DNA of 64,000 nt, taken from NCBI GenBank assembly GCA_018697195.1, contig JAGMWU010000140.1, positions 1-64,000 on the forward strand, in the 5' to 3' direction. A model generated the notes under the pieces. That model was given only the letters and a program-made list of their open reading frames with translations, did not search any database and was not told the DNA's origin. The position numbers and the translations under genes are program-made. The DNA is from Certhia americana. Taxonomy: Eukaryota > Chordata > Aves > Passeriformes > Certhiidae. This document shows positions 11,691 through 23,699 of this stretch, piece by piece (position 1 is the first letter of the stretch; the number at the start of each line of letters is the position of its first letter).

Positions 11691-13164
11691 CAATGTGGTG
11701 AATGGGCTCCTCTCAGAGCCAGCTGCTGCCTGATATGACAACAAACTCTCCGCTCCTGTACTGTAACCAGCTCATAGTGTAAAAGTTAGAGCTTCCATAG
11801 GTGTGAGTGGTCTGGAAGGTGATTCTGATCCACCATGACTTGGCTCTTTTCCTGGGCCATGATGTCTGGAAAAATATGATAAACAGTAAAAGTGAAAGGC
11901 TCAGGAAGCAAGCCTAGATGTCTGATGTAAGATTTTACGGAAGAATTCTCCTTGTTCCTTGCTTATCAGCAAGGACACAAGGGCTGGATACAGCAAAATG
12001 GTGAGGGCAAGAGCTCTCAGTTCTCAGCTCAGTGTGGTTCCACAGTGCAGTAATGACCTTCACCTCACATATGGTTGTCCTACAGGACAACTGTATGTGG
12101 CCTCACTCCCAGATTCCTGCTCTCTCGTTTCACAAAATTCCCAGGAATTGTTGTGTTTCTCTGGTTCTGTGATTTATGGAGCAGCTAAGAAAGTTACATT
12201 CTTCCTCCAGTTTCCTGTTATCTGGGGTCCAAATATCCACAAACTGAAGCCAAAATGAAGGAAAGAGGGGTCTTTGGAAGTTTTGACACACGAGAAGAAG
12301 TCAGTAGCTACAGCTGCATGTACCAGAGAGAAAAGAGAGTTGGGCTGCCTGTTACTGTTAATGGGCACAGCTGCATCTTCAAAATATAGAATCCATGTTT
12401 AGAGGGCAGAAAATTCAAATAGCAATAGAAAACTTCCTCAGAGACACAAGTGAGAAACCACAACCTGAATGAATTAAAAGATGAGGCAGAGATGAATGGA
12501 GGCAGAGAGGAAGCAAGGAAGGGAAGAATGGGGAAGGAAAAGCAATAGTTAATGTGCAGCAACTTGGGCTCCATGCCATGTCCTGGGCAAAGCTTGCTGC
12601 TGCTGTTACAACTCTGCCAGAAGGGCCCAGGTACAACCAGACTGAGTCAGGCCACAGGGATTCCATTCTATTCAGGGATACCTGAGATAGGAATCAGATG
12701 CCAACCCTGGCAGCAGAGCACTGGGGACAGGTGGGGACCTCTCAGGAACTGCCAAACTCATACCCCAGTAGAGAATCCTTGTATCTCTTCAGCCTCAGGG
12801 CCAGACTTAGATTATTTCCCTGGTGTATCTTTTTACCCTCACTGGAGCAAGGTGAGAGCACTTCTAAAGGAGCAGTCCCACGGGTGAGCTGTACCTGTCC
12901 TCACACACAGGAATCCTTGGCTATCTGGTCAAGGATTGCACGGCTGGGAGGAGCTTGGCTTTGTGTGCCCTGTCACACCCCACAGGAGTGTGCCCGGCCA
13001 ATGACTCCAGCCTGCAAGGGAACCCTGCAGGACTCCCGATGCAGTTTATGGTAGCAATGACATACTCCTGCAATGGAAATTCTTGGAATTCTCAACAGCC
13101 CTCAGAATAAATATCCATGGGGAAATAAACATAAACACAGGAATCAAAAGTAAACAATGCAGGA
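11691..13164. other. Intergenic, nothing recognised
   Basis: Only chance reading frames; no RNA gene or boundary-defined repeat seen. Confidence 0.45.
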
Positions 13165-13300
13165 ATCTGAAACACCATATCATTAGCTGGAATGTTTTGC
13201 AACTCATTTTAGGAAATTATTGCTTCCACAACTGAAAATCTCAAGGCCTGGAGCAGTGTAGGACCAGACCAATTATTGACTCTCCCATCTATTTGTTGGA
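13165..13300 (+). pseudogene. Second orphan keratin promoter relic
   Basis: The stretch CATTAGCTGGAATGTTTTGC, then an AAATTATTG segment, then GCCTGGAGCAGTGTAGGACC (13246-13265) runs parallel to the promoter of the 21-kb copy (20876-20962), in the same order. The TATA position reads AATTATTG, so it is degraded. No exon 2 follows; a pyrimidine tract (13309-13344) and an LTR-like block come next. Confidence 0.65.
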
Positions 13301-13699
13301 GGTTAGGATTTTTCTTTTTTTCTTCTTCTTTTTTTTTTTTTCTCTCAGGGAATTTTCTCCCATCTGTTGCCTAAGAGATAATAACAAACAGTACTTAAAA
13401 GACAAAAGTGGCCAGGGTGGGGGGAAGGATGCAACTGCACTCCCCCAGCTGAGGGACTTTATCTTGGAAGGGCAGAATTACCAAGAGATTTTGGCTGGGG
13501 CAGGAAGGGAGTGAGTTTGGCTCCTGTCTCTCTCACTCTCAGGTACCTGGAGGGGAATGGTCGAGTTGCAGCTGCTGAGGGGAGGATTCACCACCACCGT
13601 GGAGTCCAGCCCATCACTTCTTCTTCTTAACCATGGGTGAGCCTCTGCTCATTAGAGTAGCCAGTGAACTGGGACCTTAGAAACTTGATCTAAGGACTT

Positions 13700-14361
13700 G
13701 ATCTGCCTGGAAAGGACCCTCACCATCTACTCAGGTGCCTCAGGAGGAAAACCTGGGCCCCGACCCCCTCCCCTCCCGAGAGTGTGTGCCGCAGCTGCAT
13801 GTGGCAGCTGCTCCAGAGAAGCCCACCTGCTGCTGCCCAGCCCACGGCTTTCTGCCACTGCCTTGGGTTTTTTTTGCTGCACTCAAACCCAACACCCCAT
13901 GTCTGCCTGACTCCCCGCAGCTCCTGCTAAGGCTGTGGAGTTTTCTGTTAGATTCTTTTTGCCACCCTGGGATCTACGTTCCTCTGCCATTCCAGCAGCT
14001 GCTCCAAGGTTCCTGCCGCAGCTCCTTTCGCCATCCGGAGGGGCAGCGGGACCGGCTGCTCCTGTGGGTTTGTAAAGGGAGCCCCTTCCGCCCCTGCGCC
14101 GCCATTGCCCACAGGGAGAGCGCCACAGCGCCCCCTGCAGGCCGCGGCAATCATGGCCGGGAGCCACCAGCGCCCCTGCTGGCCGTGCCCGGAACTGCAG
14201 CCAAGGGGAATTGCTCGGAGAGCGGCAGAGCCTGCACTGGCTGTTCTGGGTTCTTCTGTGCCTTGGTCTTTGTTTGCCTGGTTAGACACACACACACTGG
14301 TAAAGCAATGTCACTGCTTTTCCCTCTCTTTGCCAGAAAACACCTTAATTTCAAAGTTACA
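13700..14361 (+). mobile_element. ERVL-like LTR fragment
   Basis: The 3' end CACCTTAATTTCAAAGTTACA at 14341-14361 is followed by AATTTGGAGGGAAGTGGG, which has the TGG start and purine-rich character of a primer-binding site. A related junction occurs at 46920. The 234-codon frame across this block has no protein-family features. The 5' boundary is a guess. Confidence 0.5.
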
Positions 14362-14399
14362 ATAATTTGGAGGGAAGTGGGTCACATTTTCTATTCCAA

Positions 14400-15199
14400 G
14401 GGAGGTTCCTGCCTTCCTTGGAAGACATCTGTCCTTTAAACCAGGATGCTCTTCACTCCCTTTTCCTTCATTTTGCAATGGGTGAGATGGGACCCCTGTT
14501 CTCCTCCACCAGGATACGGCTTGTATGAATGGACCCTGTGCTCTGGGCTCGACAGAATGTTCATGGGTATAGCTGTTATTTGCAGAGTGCTTGGGACCTA
14601 AAGGCAAGGATTATATTTGCCATCCTACACAACACCTAACTTATATAAATGGGCTTAATATAAGAGCCCTGTGTGCCATCCCACTGCTGGGCATGACTGT
14701 GTGCTCTGATAGAGGTGTTGGCCTGGTGTGATTTCTTTGGAATCCTTGCTACATTGATCTTGAAGTTTAGCTAATTGCATCACAGTGCAAGATTTATCTT
14801 TAGCTGCTACAGTGGGCCCTACATCATAAATTAATACAGTTGTACAAGTTGGCAGAATTTAGGGTGAGGTGGGGAGTTTGGCTTTACCGCATCAAACTCC
14901 TCTGACAATGAATAAAGGATGGGGAGATTATATTGAATGAAGTTGGCCTCACTCTCTACCTCATTAGCAGGGCTGGAAAACTCCTTACTCTTCAGCTCCC
15001 CACTGAAACAGGGAGTTTGCAAATTTAATTCTCTTTCTCTTCTGTTGGGGTCTGTTGGAGTCCAGAATTCTGAGAAATATTTTTCTACATGTTTTAAGGG
15101 ATACAAACCCTCTGACAAATACTGGTTTTAACCTTAGTTCATGCAAAGGGCTTCCTAGGCTCTGGGATGAAGCAAGAACTTTCAAGAATGTGGATTAGA
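14400..15199. other. Intergenic, nothing recognised
   Basis: No gene, RNA or clear repeat structure seen. Confidence 0.45.
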
Positions 15200-16072
15200 T
15201 AGTAGCATAATATGTAGTTTATTACAGGGTGAGAATTTTAGATTTCTGGGTTTGTTAGAATGGTAAGCAGAGGAAGGCAAGATGGAGGAACCTTATGGCT
15301 TTTAGGCTCTTCTTCATCTGCTCCATCTTCTGCTGTGATGGTGGCACTTTCTGGTTGGTTTAGAGTAGAGACAGACTTTCTAACATGGATGATAGGTACT
15401 GGAAAGTTATTGTAAATACTGTATGCATAGTTTTTAGCATAAAAGTAAACACCACCCTGAAGGGGAGGGATTGTGTCTTGAACTGACTTGCTGAACAGAC
15501 TTCTACTAGTCAGGAAAAGAATGTAATAGGTAAGAAAGAATAAACAATCGTGAAAAACAGAAGAGACAACTCTTGACTATTTCTTGGATCACCTGGCTAG
15601 GGAAAAAAGACTTTTGCATCTCAGGAATCATCAAACCATTCAAAAACCCAAGAGGGGTCAGTTCGGTGAAGGAGGAGAGGGGTCTTGGTTCTAAACCCTG
15701 GGAAAATCATTTCTGGTCCTAAGAGAACAAAGACCCACTCCTGATTTCCTGCCGTTTTGATTTCGGGTTGTTATTATAAAGTTCTCTGTTACAACTGGTT
15801 AATATTACAGAAATTGTAATATTCCTAATTACTCTTTACTCATTGGGTACTCTTGTGGTCCCTGTCCCAGTTCCCCAGTTGTCCAAAATGTATAAAAACC
15901 CTGTGGGACTTGAAGCCCGTGCTTTTTTCTGAATTGCTCTGCGTATCGTGCACGATGTCCTATTTGTTACTTTGTCTTTATTAAAGCTCTGTTTCTGAGC
16001 AAATGGATTGGAGCCCTGTCTCTCAATAAGATGCCAGCCTTTTCCTGTGGAAGCTGACCCCCCACTCGTTCC
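15200..16072 (+). mobile_element. ERV remnant ending in an LTR-like segment
   Basis: A TATAAAA at 15891-15897 is followed about 80 bp later by TTATTAAAGC (polyA-like ATTAAA near 15980), an R-region-like spacing. The upstream sequence resembles ERV/LTR DNA without a surviving frame. I could not find paired termini or a target duplication. Confidence 0.45.
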
Positions 16073-16345
16073 AGATGAGAATCAGGGATGAAGCTTCACT
16101 CTTTGGAAGAAGTTGTACAACTGGTTCCTCAAGTTTTCAGCCCGTCTCCTTTTAGCATTCAGTTCCTATTCAGCTTTCTCTCCAGCTAGGTGTTCGATTT
16201 CTAATAGGCGAAGTTTTATTTAAGTAAAACAAAGACTAAATGCCTTATTTCATTGCTTGGTAACACACTTCTCTCACCAAAATGGCAGTGTGTTTTTCCT
16301 TTTCTATTACCAAGTCCCTGGTTTTCTTGACTATAGAAAATAAAG

Positions 16346-16376
<31 letters not shown>

Positions 16377-16386
16377 ATATACATAC

Positions 16387-16432
<46 letters not shown>
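16346..16432. repeat. Compound microsatellite (CATATA)n-(AT)n-(GT)n
   Basis: CATATA-type units at 16346-16395 pass into an uninterrupted GT run at 16396-16431. Confidence 0.97.
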
Positions 16433-16434
<2 letters not shown>

Positions 16435-17230
16435 TTCTGTAAATATTCTGTTTCATCTGTTTCTCAAAATTTGCCATCCTCTCAACTACAGGATGTGTTT
16501 ACTAAAATTGTCACTGCTGGAGAGGGAGTTTCAGACAGAGTTTGTTAGAGAAGTACTGTTTAGTTTTAAGGTACAGACAGGACATCTGACTTTCTAAATT
16601 CCTTCTCAGAGAGGAGTCTGGGTTAGGCTGCATCCAGTCTTAGCCCCGGACTGTCAGAGGTTTAAGTAACTTTGTCCCACTAGATTTATTACAGAAAATT
16701 TTATATATAAATATATTTATATAAAATGAATTATTGTGACAAATTATTAGACAAAATATCTTAATCAGAATTATTTGCTAAACAGTATAAATCCTAAAAC
16801 TATTAGTACTGTATAGAATATGATTGGATAGTGCAATATATTAAAGCAATTATATTAAAGCTAACAAAAATAAACAACAATTAAAATAGGTATCAGTGAA
16901 ACTCAGCATATCCACACTCACGGGCAGATCTCTTTTACTTGACATAAAGGAGTATTCTTGAAGGGACATTTTCACTCCAAGGAAGGGAAGTTCATACACA
17001 CATCCAAGCAAGAAAATGTTAGAAGAAACTATAGTATAAAATTTGCCTGTACTTCTATAGTATGAAGTGATTGACTCTCAGTCATGTGTCTGTGGTTGCA
17101 GCAATATATGGATGTTGATTAGGGTTTGGTGAGCCAAACAGCACCCCCCCCCCCTCAGTCCACTACTGACAGACAGGCAAATAGGGCATTCTCCAAGTTG
17201 TTTGACCACATTAAAGGGCAGAGCATCCTT
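16433..17230. other. AT-rich intergenic DNA
   Basis: Strongly AT-rich around 16690-16880, with a C homopolymer near 17142. No gene recognised. Confidence 0.5.
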
Positions 17231-17377
17231 CTACAGTGTCTCACCCTTCCCTCCCTCCAGGAAGGCCCAGGGCTCTGATCTGATACCTGCCACATCCCCC
17301 CAAGGCAAACCTATCTCTCGGCAGTGGGTGTGGGGAGAGAAGGACCACACAGAAGCACAGGCATCAAGCATCAAAAC

Positions 17378-17383
17378 TTTAAT
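17378..17383 (-). terminator. ATTAAA polyadenylation signal, keratin copy 2
   Basis: Minus-strand ATTAAA within CCAACTCATTAAAGTTTTG, about 360 bp after the stop of copy 2. The equivalent position in the inverted partner (near 22183) reads CTCTAAAG and has lost the signal. Confidence 0.7.
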
Positions 17384-17744
17384 GAGTTGGAAGGAGAAAG
17401 AGGCAGGTCCTTGAGTTGGCACCATAGTGCAGGGAGCACTAGGGGGTGTAGGAGCTGTGTCCCTTGGGCACAGAGTGCAGTTCACACCTTGGATGGGGCT
17501 TAGCCAGTGATCACAGCCCAGGGGGACCAAAAAACAGGAAGGAGGGAAGAAAGAAGACGTGTTGAGAAACAGGCAAGTAGACAAGGACCATGGGTTCGAG
17601 AGCCCAGGCACCCTCCTTCCATGTGCAGGTGGAGGCATGGATGCTCAGTGCCTTGAAAGCACTGATCAGGATATACATGCTCAGTCCATTCCATATTGTC
17701 TGGGTACCGGGGGAATCCTTCTGTGGGGCTGGCAGCAGGCAGCT

Positions 17745-18254
17745 TCAGCAGATCATGTTGCAGTAGCGGTTGGTGATGCAGGAAGAGGTCAAAGCCACCA
17801 GAGTTGATGGGAAATCAACACAGTGAGGATGTTGCCCACGGAGCAGAGCTGTGGGAGGATCCACACGGTGTTTGTGAAAAAGAGCTGAGGATGGGCCCGG
17901 GAAGGGTTCACCACCACAGGTGAGGGCTCGATGACGATGGGGGAGCTCTGCATGCCTGACACAGCACTCATTGGAAGTGTTGGCCAGCGGGGTGTGGGGC
18001 CGCAGGGTGGCAGCAGGGATCACAGGGGCTTCGGAGGGTTGACAGGTTCATAGCAGGGGGTGGTGGCCGGGCTTGCGGCTGGCGGTTGCAAGGTTAAGCA
18101 GGGGGTCAGGGCTGGCAGGCAGGGGGTGCATGGTTCGTAGCAGGGGGTTGGCAGGGTCGTGCAGGGGGTGCAGGGATGGCTGGCAAGGGGGGCAGGGTTA
18201 TAGCAAGGGGTGCGGGCTGGCGGCACGGGGTGCAAGGATGGCAGCCTGGGCCAT
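17745..18254 (-). pseudogene. Beta-keratin with Cys-Pro repeat N-terminus (copy 2), frameshifted
   Basis: Exon 2 of a keratin copy on the minus strand. The start (18254-18252) follows an acceptor at 18276. Frames then alternate: an N-terminal half of PCYEPC / TPC-type repeats (about 18020-18230), a degraded core (LANTSNECC, IEPSPVVV in another frame, SALFHKHRV), and the tail SCITNRYCNMIC ending in TGA at 17747-17745. The expanded Cys-Pro repeat makes the encoded product roughly 160-170 aa, against about 100 for normal feather keratins. The S-C-I-T-N tail groups it with copy 1. Exon 1 ends at 18565 (GCAA|GTGAGT). At least several one-base indels break the frame; whether these are real or sequence errors is not decidable here. 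Confidence 0.8.
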
Positions 18255-18623
18255 GACTCTAAAGTCACAGGTGCACTGGGAGAGAAGAAGAGACAAGATG
18301 GGGATGGTTGAGGAGGCCACCTCTCCACCTAAGGAGACAAGCACAGCCTGGCCTGGGAGGATGCCGACAGTGCAGGGAGGACCACACAACTCTGCTGATC
18401 CCGCCCAGAGCAAGAACAGACAGGCCCGCAAAAAAGCTTCCGTAGTAAGAGCAACAAAAGTTTCCCCAAGCCCAGAACACGCCCCTCCCACCAAACCTCT
18501 TATACCATCCCTCCCCAAACAGTTCAAGCCTCAAGCACAGTTCAGGACACAGCTTCCAACTCACTTGCTTCCAAAGGAGGAGACGGACAGTTGAATGATG
18601 AGAGAGTGAAAAAGCTGCGATGC

Positions 18624-18700
18624 CTTTATACTGGTCCTGCACTGCCCAGGTCAGAGGGAAGTGTCTCTGGAAACAATAATTTTTCTGAGAAGCTCACAAG
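18624..18700 (-). promoter_or_regulatory. Promoter of keratin copy 2
   Basis: Minus-strand TATAAAG (18630-18624), preceded by CCTGGGCAGTGCAGGACCAG and by a TTATTG-type block shared with copy 3. Exon 1 contains CACTCTCTCATCATTC, as in the other copies. Confidence 0.8.
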
Positions 18701-19130
18701 TGCAAAACACTCAATTAAGGATATGGGCTGTGTCTTTTGTTTTCTGTTGGCGCATTTTCATCGTCTGGGCCCCACAAGTTTCTCCATGAAGGCTCCCTTT
18801 TAGTAGCTGGGCAGGAAGACATGGACTTCTGGGACGGAGCTATTAGGCCAGCAGGAAGATGAGCTGAGTGCCAGAGGCACTGCCTGCAGTCTGGGGACAT
18901 GGCTTGGGGCCTCTGTGGCTTGTTTGCAGCCCCGTGGCAGGAAGGGCATGCGACTACCAAGTCCTGAATGCTTGCCAGATGCTAACGGGTTAATGACCCA
19001 TGTGATGTGCCAAATCCCCTTCTCCACACCCTCCAAAATTTGATTTGACACGGATAGTGCCTTTGAGGTTGGTCATCAGCGCGTTGCCCTCATTTTCTCC
19101 TCTTAATGTGCTCTAGGAGTCCTTGATTGC

Positions 19131-20439
19131 ACTTGTTGGGCCTGCTCCACTCCAGGGACTCTTCCAACAGGCCCTACTACAAAACAACTCATCATGTCCT
19201 TTCCCAGGTGCTCCAGCCTTGTACCCCAAGAGGTTTCTCTGAGGTCCTTTGCCACCCGCCACAGCTGTCAGGGGGACGGCAGCGCTCTTCCTCAGTGGCG
19301 CTATCCCACCTTCCCAGTCTCAGAAGGGGAACTGCCCTATGCTCACCCAACTACTTCCATCATCTGTGCACATCCTGGCTAACTAGCCACTTCATTTCCC
19401 AAGCTGACTTCTTGTTTCACCGTCTGCTTGTGTGGGCTACCATCAGTGGAGGTTGAGCAGAGAAGGCACCAGCACGGCTGACAGGGATACTCCCTGTACA
19501 GGAGAGGTGGTGGTGGGGTGTGTGAAGGATCAAGGCATGTTTAAATGACTCGGTCTCTTTCTCATACGCTGCCAGCCAAAGAGCTTGAATACCCCCTGCA
19601 GCCCAGCAAGGCAAGGAAGGCACATGAGGAAAATGTCGGTCAACTGTTGGAAACAGGGAAAAAAAAAAAAAGGAGTCTAGGAGCTCTAGCACAGGCCAGC
19701 ACAGGTAGCCCGTCTCAGGAAACAGTCCCAGTGACACTAGCGCCTACACGTGGGGAATTCGTGTGAGAATCTGAGAAAGTCAGGAATAGACCAAGTCCCA
19801 GACCTGCCACCCAATGCAACGAGCTTTACTTGTATGAGGCTGGGGACGACAGGGTGGCAATAACACAGATAAGCGGCAACCATGGATTCATGCAGGAACA
19901 TCTCCAGCACAAATTTGTCTGGCATGCTGGGAAAAAGTCCTTCCTATGGGGAAGTGAGCAAATAAACCATCCTCCAGTATTTCATAATTCAATGTCGAGA
20001 TGATATTCCAGAATCCCAGATTGTCACATACAGAAAGGTGCTGGAGATGGTCAGGTTTAACCTCCAGCACGACAAAACAAAACAAACCACATTGATCAGG
20101 ATATTATCCCACATAATATCAATCTCTCTAAGGACATCATTGAGACACACAAGCTGCTGGGAAACTATTCCAGGCTTGCGGCACATTCACGGAGTAGAGG
20201 AGTTTTTCCTATGCCCACAAGATATTTCCTTCACATGTGCTAACACGTAACTACACAGGTTGTGTTTAGGGAGGCAAAGAGCGCTGCCTTCCCCTGAGCA
20301 GCTGTGCGGCCGTGTGGCAACGGAGATCAGAGAAAACCGCTTGGAGAGGACAAGGCTGGGAGCATCCTGGAAAGACATGATGGTTGTTGTGTTCGTAGGG
20401 GATGTTGGAGAGAGGAGTCTGGAGCATGGGCCGCCCACA
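19131..20439. other. Spacer of palindrome A
   Basis: Unique DNA between the inverted arms. An A-run at 19660-19671 and some CR1-like phrasing near 20180-20240 are the only structure noticed. No gene recognised. Confidence 0.45.
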
Positions 20440-20939
20440 AGTGTCATCAGGACTCTAAGCGCAGCATCAAGAGTAAGAAAGAGGGGCAACGCGCGGATGC
20501 CCAACCTGCAAAGGCAATGCCAGTGTCAATCAGGAAATTTGGAGGGTGGGAGGAAGGGGAATGTGGACACATCAACTTGTTCAGTAACCCTTAGCATCTG
20601 AGCAGCATTCCAGACTTGGGAAGTAGCAGGGCCCTTCTTTCTGCCCACGGGTGCAAACAAGCCACAGGAGGCCCCAAGCCAATGTCCCCCAGACTGGCAG
20701 GCAGTGCCCTCTGGCACTCACGACTCATCTTTGATGGGCACTAATGAGCTCCTGTCCAGAAAGTCACATGGGCTTTCTGCCCAGCCTGAAAAGGGAAGCC
20801 TTCAGGGCGAAATGTGTGTGCCAAGAGACAATGAAAACGGCCATACAGGAAAACAAACACAGCCCACTATCATTAATTGGAGTGTTTTGCACTTGAAATG
20901 GAGCTCTCAGAAAAATTATTGGTTCAGAGGGACACTTCC

Positions 20940-20974
20940 TCGGACCTGGGGCAGTGCAGGACCCAGTTATAAAA
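20940..20974 (+). promoter_or_regulatory. Promoter of keratin copy 3
   Basis: CCTGGGGCAGTGCAGGACCC at 20945-20964, then TATAAAA at 20968-20974. Exon 1 ends at 21033 (GCAA|GTGAGT). Confidence 0.85.
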
Positions 20975-21348
20975 GGCATCTCAGCTTTTCACTCTCTCAT
21001 CACTTCACTGCCGTCTTCTCCTTTGGAACGCAAGTGAGTTGGAAGCTGTGTCCTGAACTTGGGCTTGAGGCTTGAAGTTTGGGGAGGGAGGTGGGAGAGA
21101 GGGTTTGGTGTGGAGGGGGCTGTTGTCGGGGATGGGGGATAAACTTTTGTTCTCTTGACTAAGGAAGTGCTTTTTGCGGGGCCTGTCTGTTCTTGCTTGG
21201 GGCGGGGATCAGAAGAGTTGTGTGTCTCCCTGCACTGGCGGCATCTCCAGGACAGCTGTGTCTGTTCTCTTGTAGGTGGAAGGGTGGCTCCTAACCATCC
21301 CAATCTTGTCCTCTTTCTTTCTCCCCAGGTGCACCTGTGATTAGAGTC

Positions 21349-21831
21349 ATGGCCCAGCTGCCCATCCTTGCACCCCTTGCCGCCAGCGCCTGCACCCCCA
21401 TGCTATGAACCTGCAACCCTTGCCACAGCCCTTGCACCCCTTGCACCAGGCCGCACCCCCTGCTACGAACCCTGCAAACCCCTGCTACGAAACCATGCAA
21501 CCCCGGCCGCAAGCCCTGTGCACCCCTGCTATGAACCTTGCAAACCCCTGCCGAAGCCCTGTGATCCCTGCTGCCACACTGCGGCCCCACCGCTGGCAAC
21601 AAGCTGCAATGAGTGGTGTGCAGGCAGTGCCAGAGCTCCCACAATCGTCATCGAGCCCTCCACCTGTGGTGGGACCCTGCCGGGACCATCCAGCTCTTTT
21701 TCACAGAACACCGTTGTGGGTCATCACCTCTGCTGCCGGGCCAACACCTCAGCTGTGGTGGAGTTGCCCATCAACTCGGGGCTTTGCCTCTCCTGCATCA
21801 CCAACCGCTACTGCAAACAGGATCTGCCTGA
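21349..21831 (+). pseudogene. Beta-keratin with Cys-Pro repeat N-terminus (copy 3), frameshifted
   Basis: Inverted sister of copy 2. The intron is 21034-21328 (acceptor CCCCAG|GTGCACCTGTGA), with ATG at 21349. The 5' half encodes, in shifting frames, about ten short PCxPC / CYEPC units. The 3' half reads fairly continuously: ATSCNEWC, IVIEPS, GTLPGPSSSFSQNTVVG, ELPINSGLCLSCITNRYC. A segment reading E-W-C-A-G-S-A-R-A where the family has E-C-C-V-R-Q-C-Q is a compensated -1/+1 frameshift. An extra C near the end (GATCTGCCTGA against GATCTGCTGA in copy 2) moves the stop. Indels outnumber substitutions relative to its sister. Confidence 0.8.
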
Positions 21832-22320
21832 AGCTGCTGGCTGCCAGCCCCACAGAAGGATCCCCCGTACCAGAAGAGAATGGAACTGAGCATGGAGATC
21901 CGATCATTCTTTCAGAGGCACTGAGCATCCATGACTCCACCTGCAATGAGGAGGGGTGCTGGGCTCTCTGGAAACCATGGTCATTGTCTAACTTGCCTGT
22001 TTCTCACACTCTTCTTTCGTCCCTCTCTTCTCGTTGTTTTGTCTCCCCGGGGCTGTGATCACGGCTAAGCCCCATCCAAGGTTGGTGTGAACGCACTCTG
22101 GCCAGGGGACCAGCCTCCTACATCCCTGGTGCTCCTGACTATGGTGCCACCAAGAGGACATCCTTTCTCTATTCCAACTCTAAAGTTTTGAGCATGATGC
22201 CTGGCTTCTTGTGTGGTCTTCTCTCTCCGCACCAACTGCAGAGAGATAGGTGTTGCCTTGGGGGAGGTGGCAGGTACAGATCAGAGCCCTGAGGCATTTC
22301 TGGAGGGAGGAAGGTGAGCA

Positions 22321-23690
22321 CAGGCTCCTGCTAGAGATTGCCTGGTTAGCTGGGACGATATTCCTGTCTCCGCAGCGCCAGGACGCTATGAGGCCCTGCT
22401 TACTGCATCCCAATGCAAATCCCTCCTTAGCGTTTGGAAACCCTGCAGATGATGGGGAGCCCAACCAAACTTCTTTGTGAGGCGTCCATTCCCAGCTGCA
22501 TGGTGGGTGGTGTTGGGAGGGGAAAGAGTAAAATGGAAGAATGGCAAGGAGAAAGAAAATGAGTTGAGTTCTTTTCACTCAAAGGCCAAACTTGCACCTT
22601 AGACATGCTAAAAATACTCAGTGTGGAGATTTCATTCATTTGTGTTTGATCTGGATTGTTTTCTGCTTGCTGAAAGAAACTGAATTCTCTCAGAAAGGAT
22701 AACAGGATGTTGTTAAAGACTTCAAAGCATTTTTCCTATAGGCTTGGGTCTCCTTGTAGCAGGGGAAGTGAGCTAAGAAGCTCAGAGTTTATAAAAACAC
22801 AGCCTTGTGAAAGAATGGGCCTGCATCAGGCTCTGGTTAAGCAGGGCGTGGGCCTATTGCACACACAATATTTTGTCCCTTATGAAATGGAACAAGCTCA
22901 GCAGTGTCTGTCTCCCCATTTTGCCAGCATGGGGGTGGAATACATCTGCCCTTTACACTTCAGGTGTAGATTTTGGCTGTTTTGGTTACCTTCATGTATT
23001 CCAGTTCACACGTTTGGTGTAGTTGATGCCTGCCAAGAGCAACCATGCCATGGCTACAGAGGAGGTCAGGGACTGGGGAGGCTGTGACAGTGATTCCCTA
23101 CTTTTTGGGATGGCCTAGCACTGAGCATTGGACCCCTGTGGCTGCTTTCCCAGCAACAATGGCTCTGCCATGGCTTGAAGTCAATGATGCAGCTCTGGTT
23201 ACTCCACAATCAAATCGGTTGTATGAAAATAACCATGGAAAGCTGTTGCATATAGGTAAGATCTTTTAAAATAAGGGCCTTCTTATCCTTGTGAAATCAT
23301 AGCTCAGGCCTGCTACTTCAGCTAAGCAGAAAAGGACTATGGGAAAGTGACTGTGCTGAACTGGAGGTAGAAAACCAAGTTATATAACCATTGCATGCTC
23401 ACATCACGGTTTATGGTGGTTGGTTGACTTATATTTGTTATAATTAAATGGAATGTACCTGATAACAGGCTAACTGCTTTAAAAGGCCTATTTTTGCAAA
23501 AAAGCAGCTTTCCTTTGCACCTGCCTGGGGATTCTGCATTGCTTTGCTTCATACAGAAAGTGGCATCTAAATCTGCTCAGAAATTAGTGGGGACATTGGG
23601 ATGGTCACTAGTCACCGGTCTCAGAGCTTTTGACGATGAGGTTACACCCTTGCAGGACCAATTCAGAGAGCTGAAAGAGGAAAACCGTGC
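22321..23690. other. Possible 5' part of the following ERV, unassigned
   Basis: No keratin or recognisable domain. It lies directly upstream of gag/protease-like remnants and may be the 5' leader or LTR of that element, but I could not identify termini or a primer-binding site. Confidence 0.35.
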
Positions 23691-23699
23691 TTGAAACCC

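Larger units (their letters stand above)
17230..19130 (-). repeat. Left arm of keratin palindrome A
   Basis: Holds keratin copy 2 with its 3' flank, intron, exon 1 and promoter. It matches, in inverted orientation, 20440-22320. The match extends past the genes into the spacer. For example, the sequence at 18853-18940 is nearly identical to the reverse complement of 20641-20725, differing mostly by single-base gaps. Confidence 0.8.
20440..22320 (+). repeat. Right arm of keratin palindrome A
   Basis: Inverted partner of 17230-19130, carrying keratin copy 3 with promoter, intron and 3' flank. The flank at 22200-22300 (agagataggt..., GGCAGGTA, CAGATCAGAGCCCTG) matches the reverse complement of 17260-17330. 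Confidence 0.8.

Noticed and set aside
13735..14439. 234-codon plus-strand frame
   Set aside because: Lies across an LTR-like block ending at 14361; composition is that of GC-rich repeat DNA with no domain.
16282..16548. Frame with Tyr-Thr and Cys-Val repeats
   Set aside because: It is the translated (CATATA)n/(GT)n microsatellite.
20038..20250. CR1-like phrasing in the spacer of palindrome A
   Set aside because: Only loose resemblance (TTCCAGGC..., TTTTTCCTATG...); no clear terminus or ordered landmarks, so not listed as an element.
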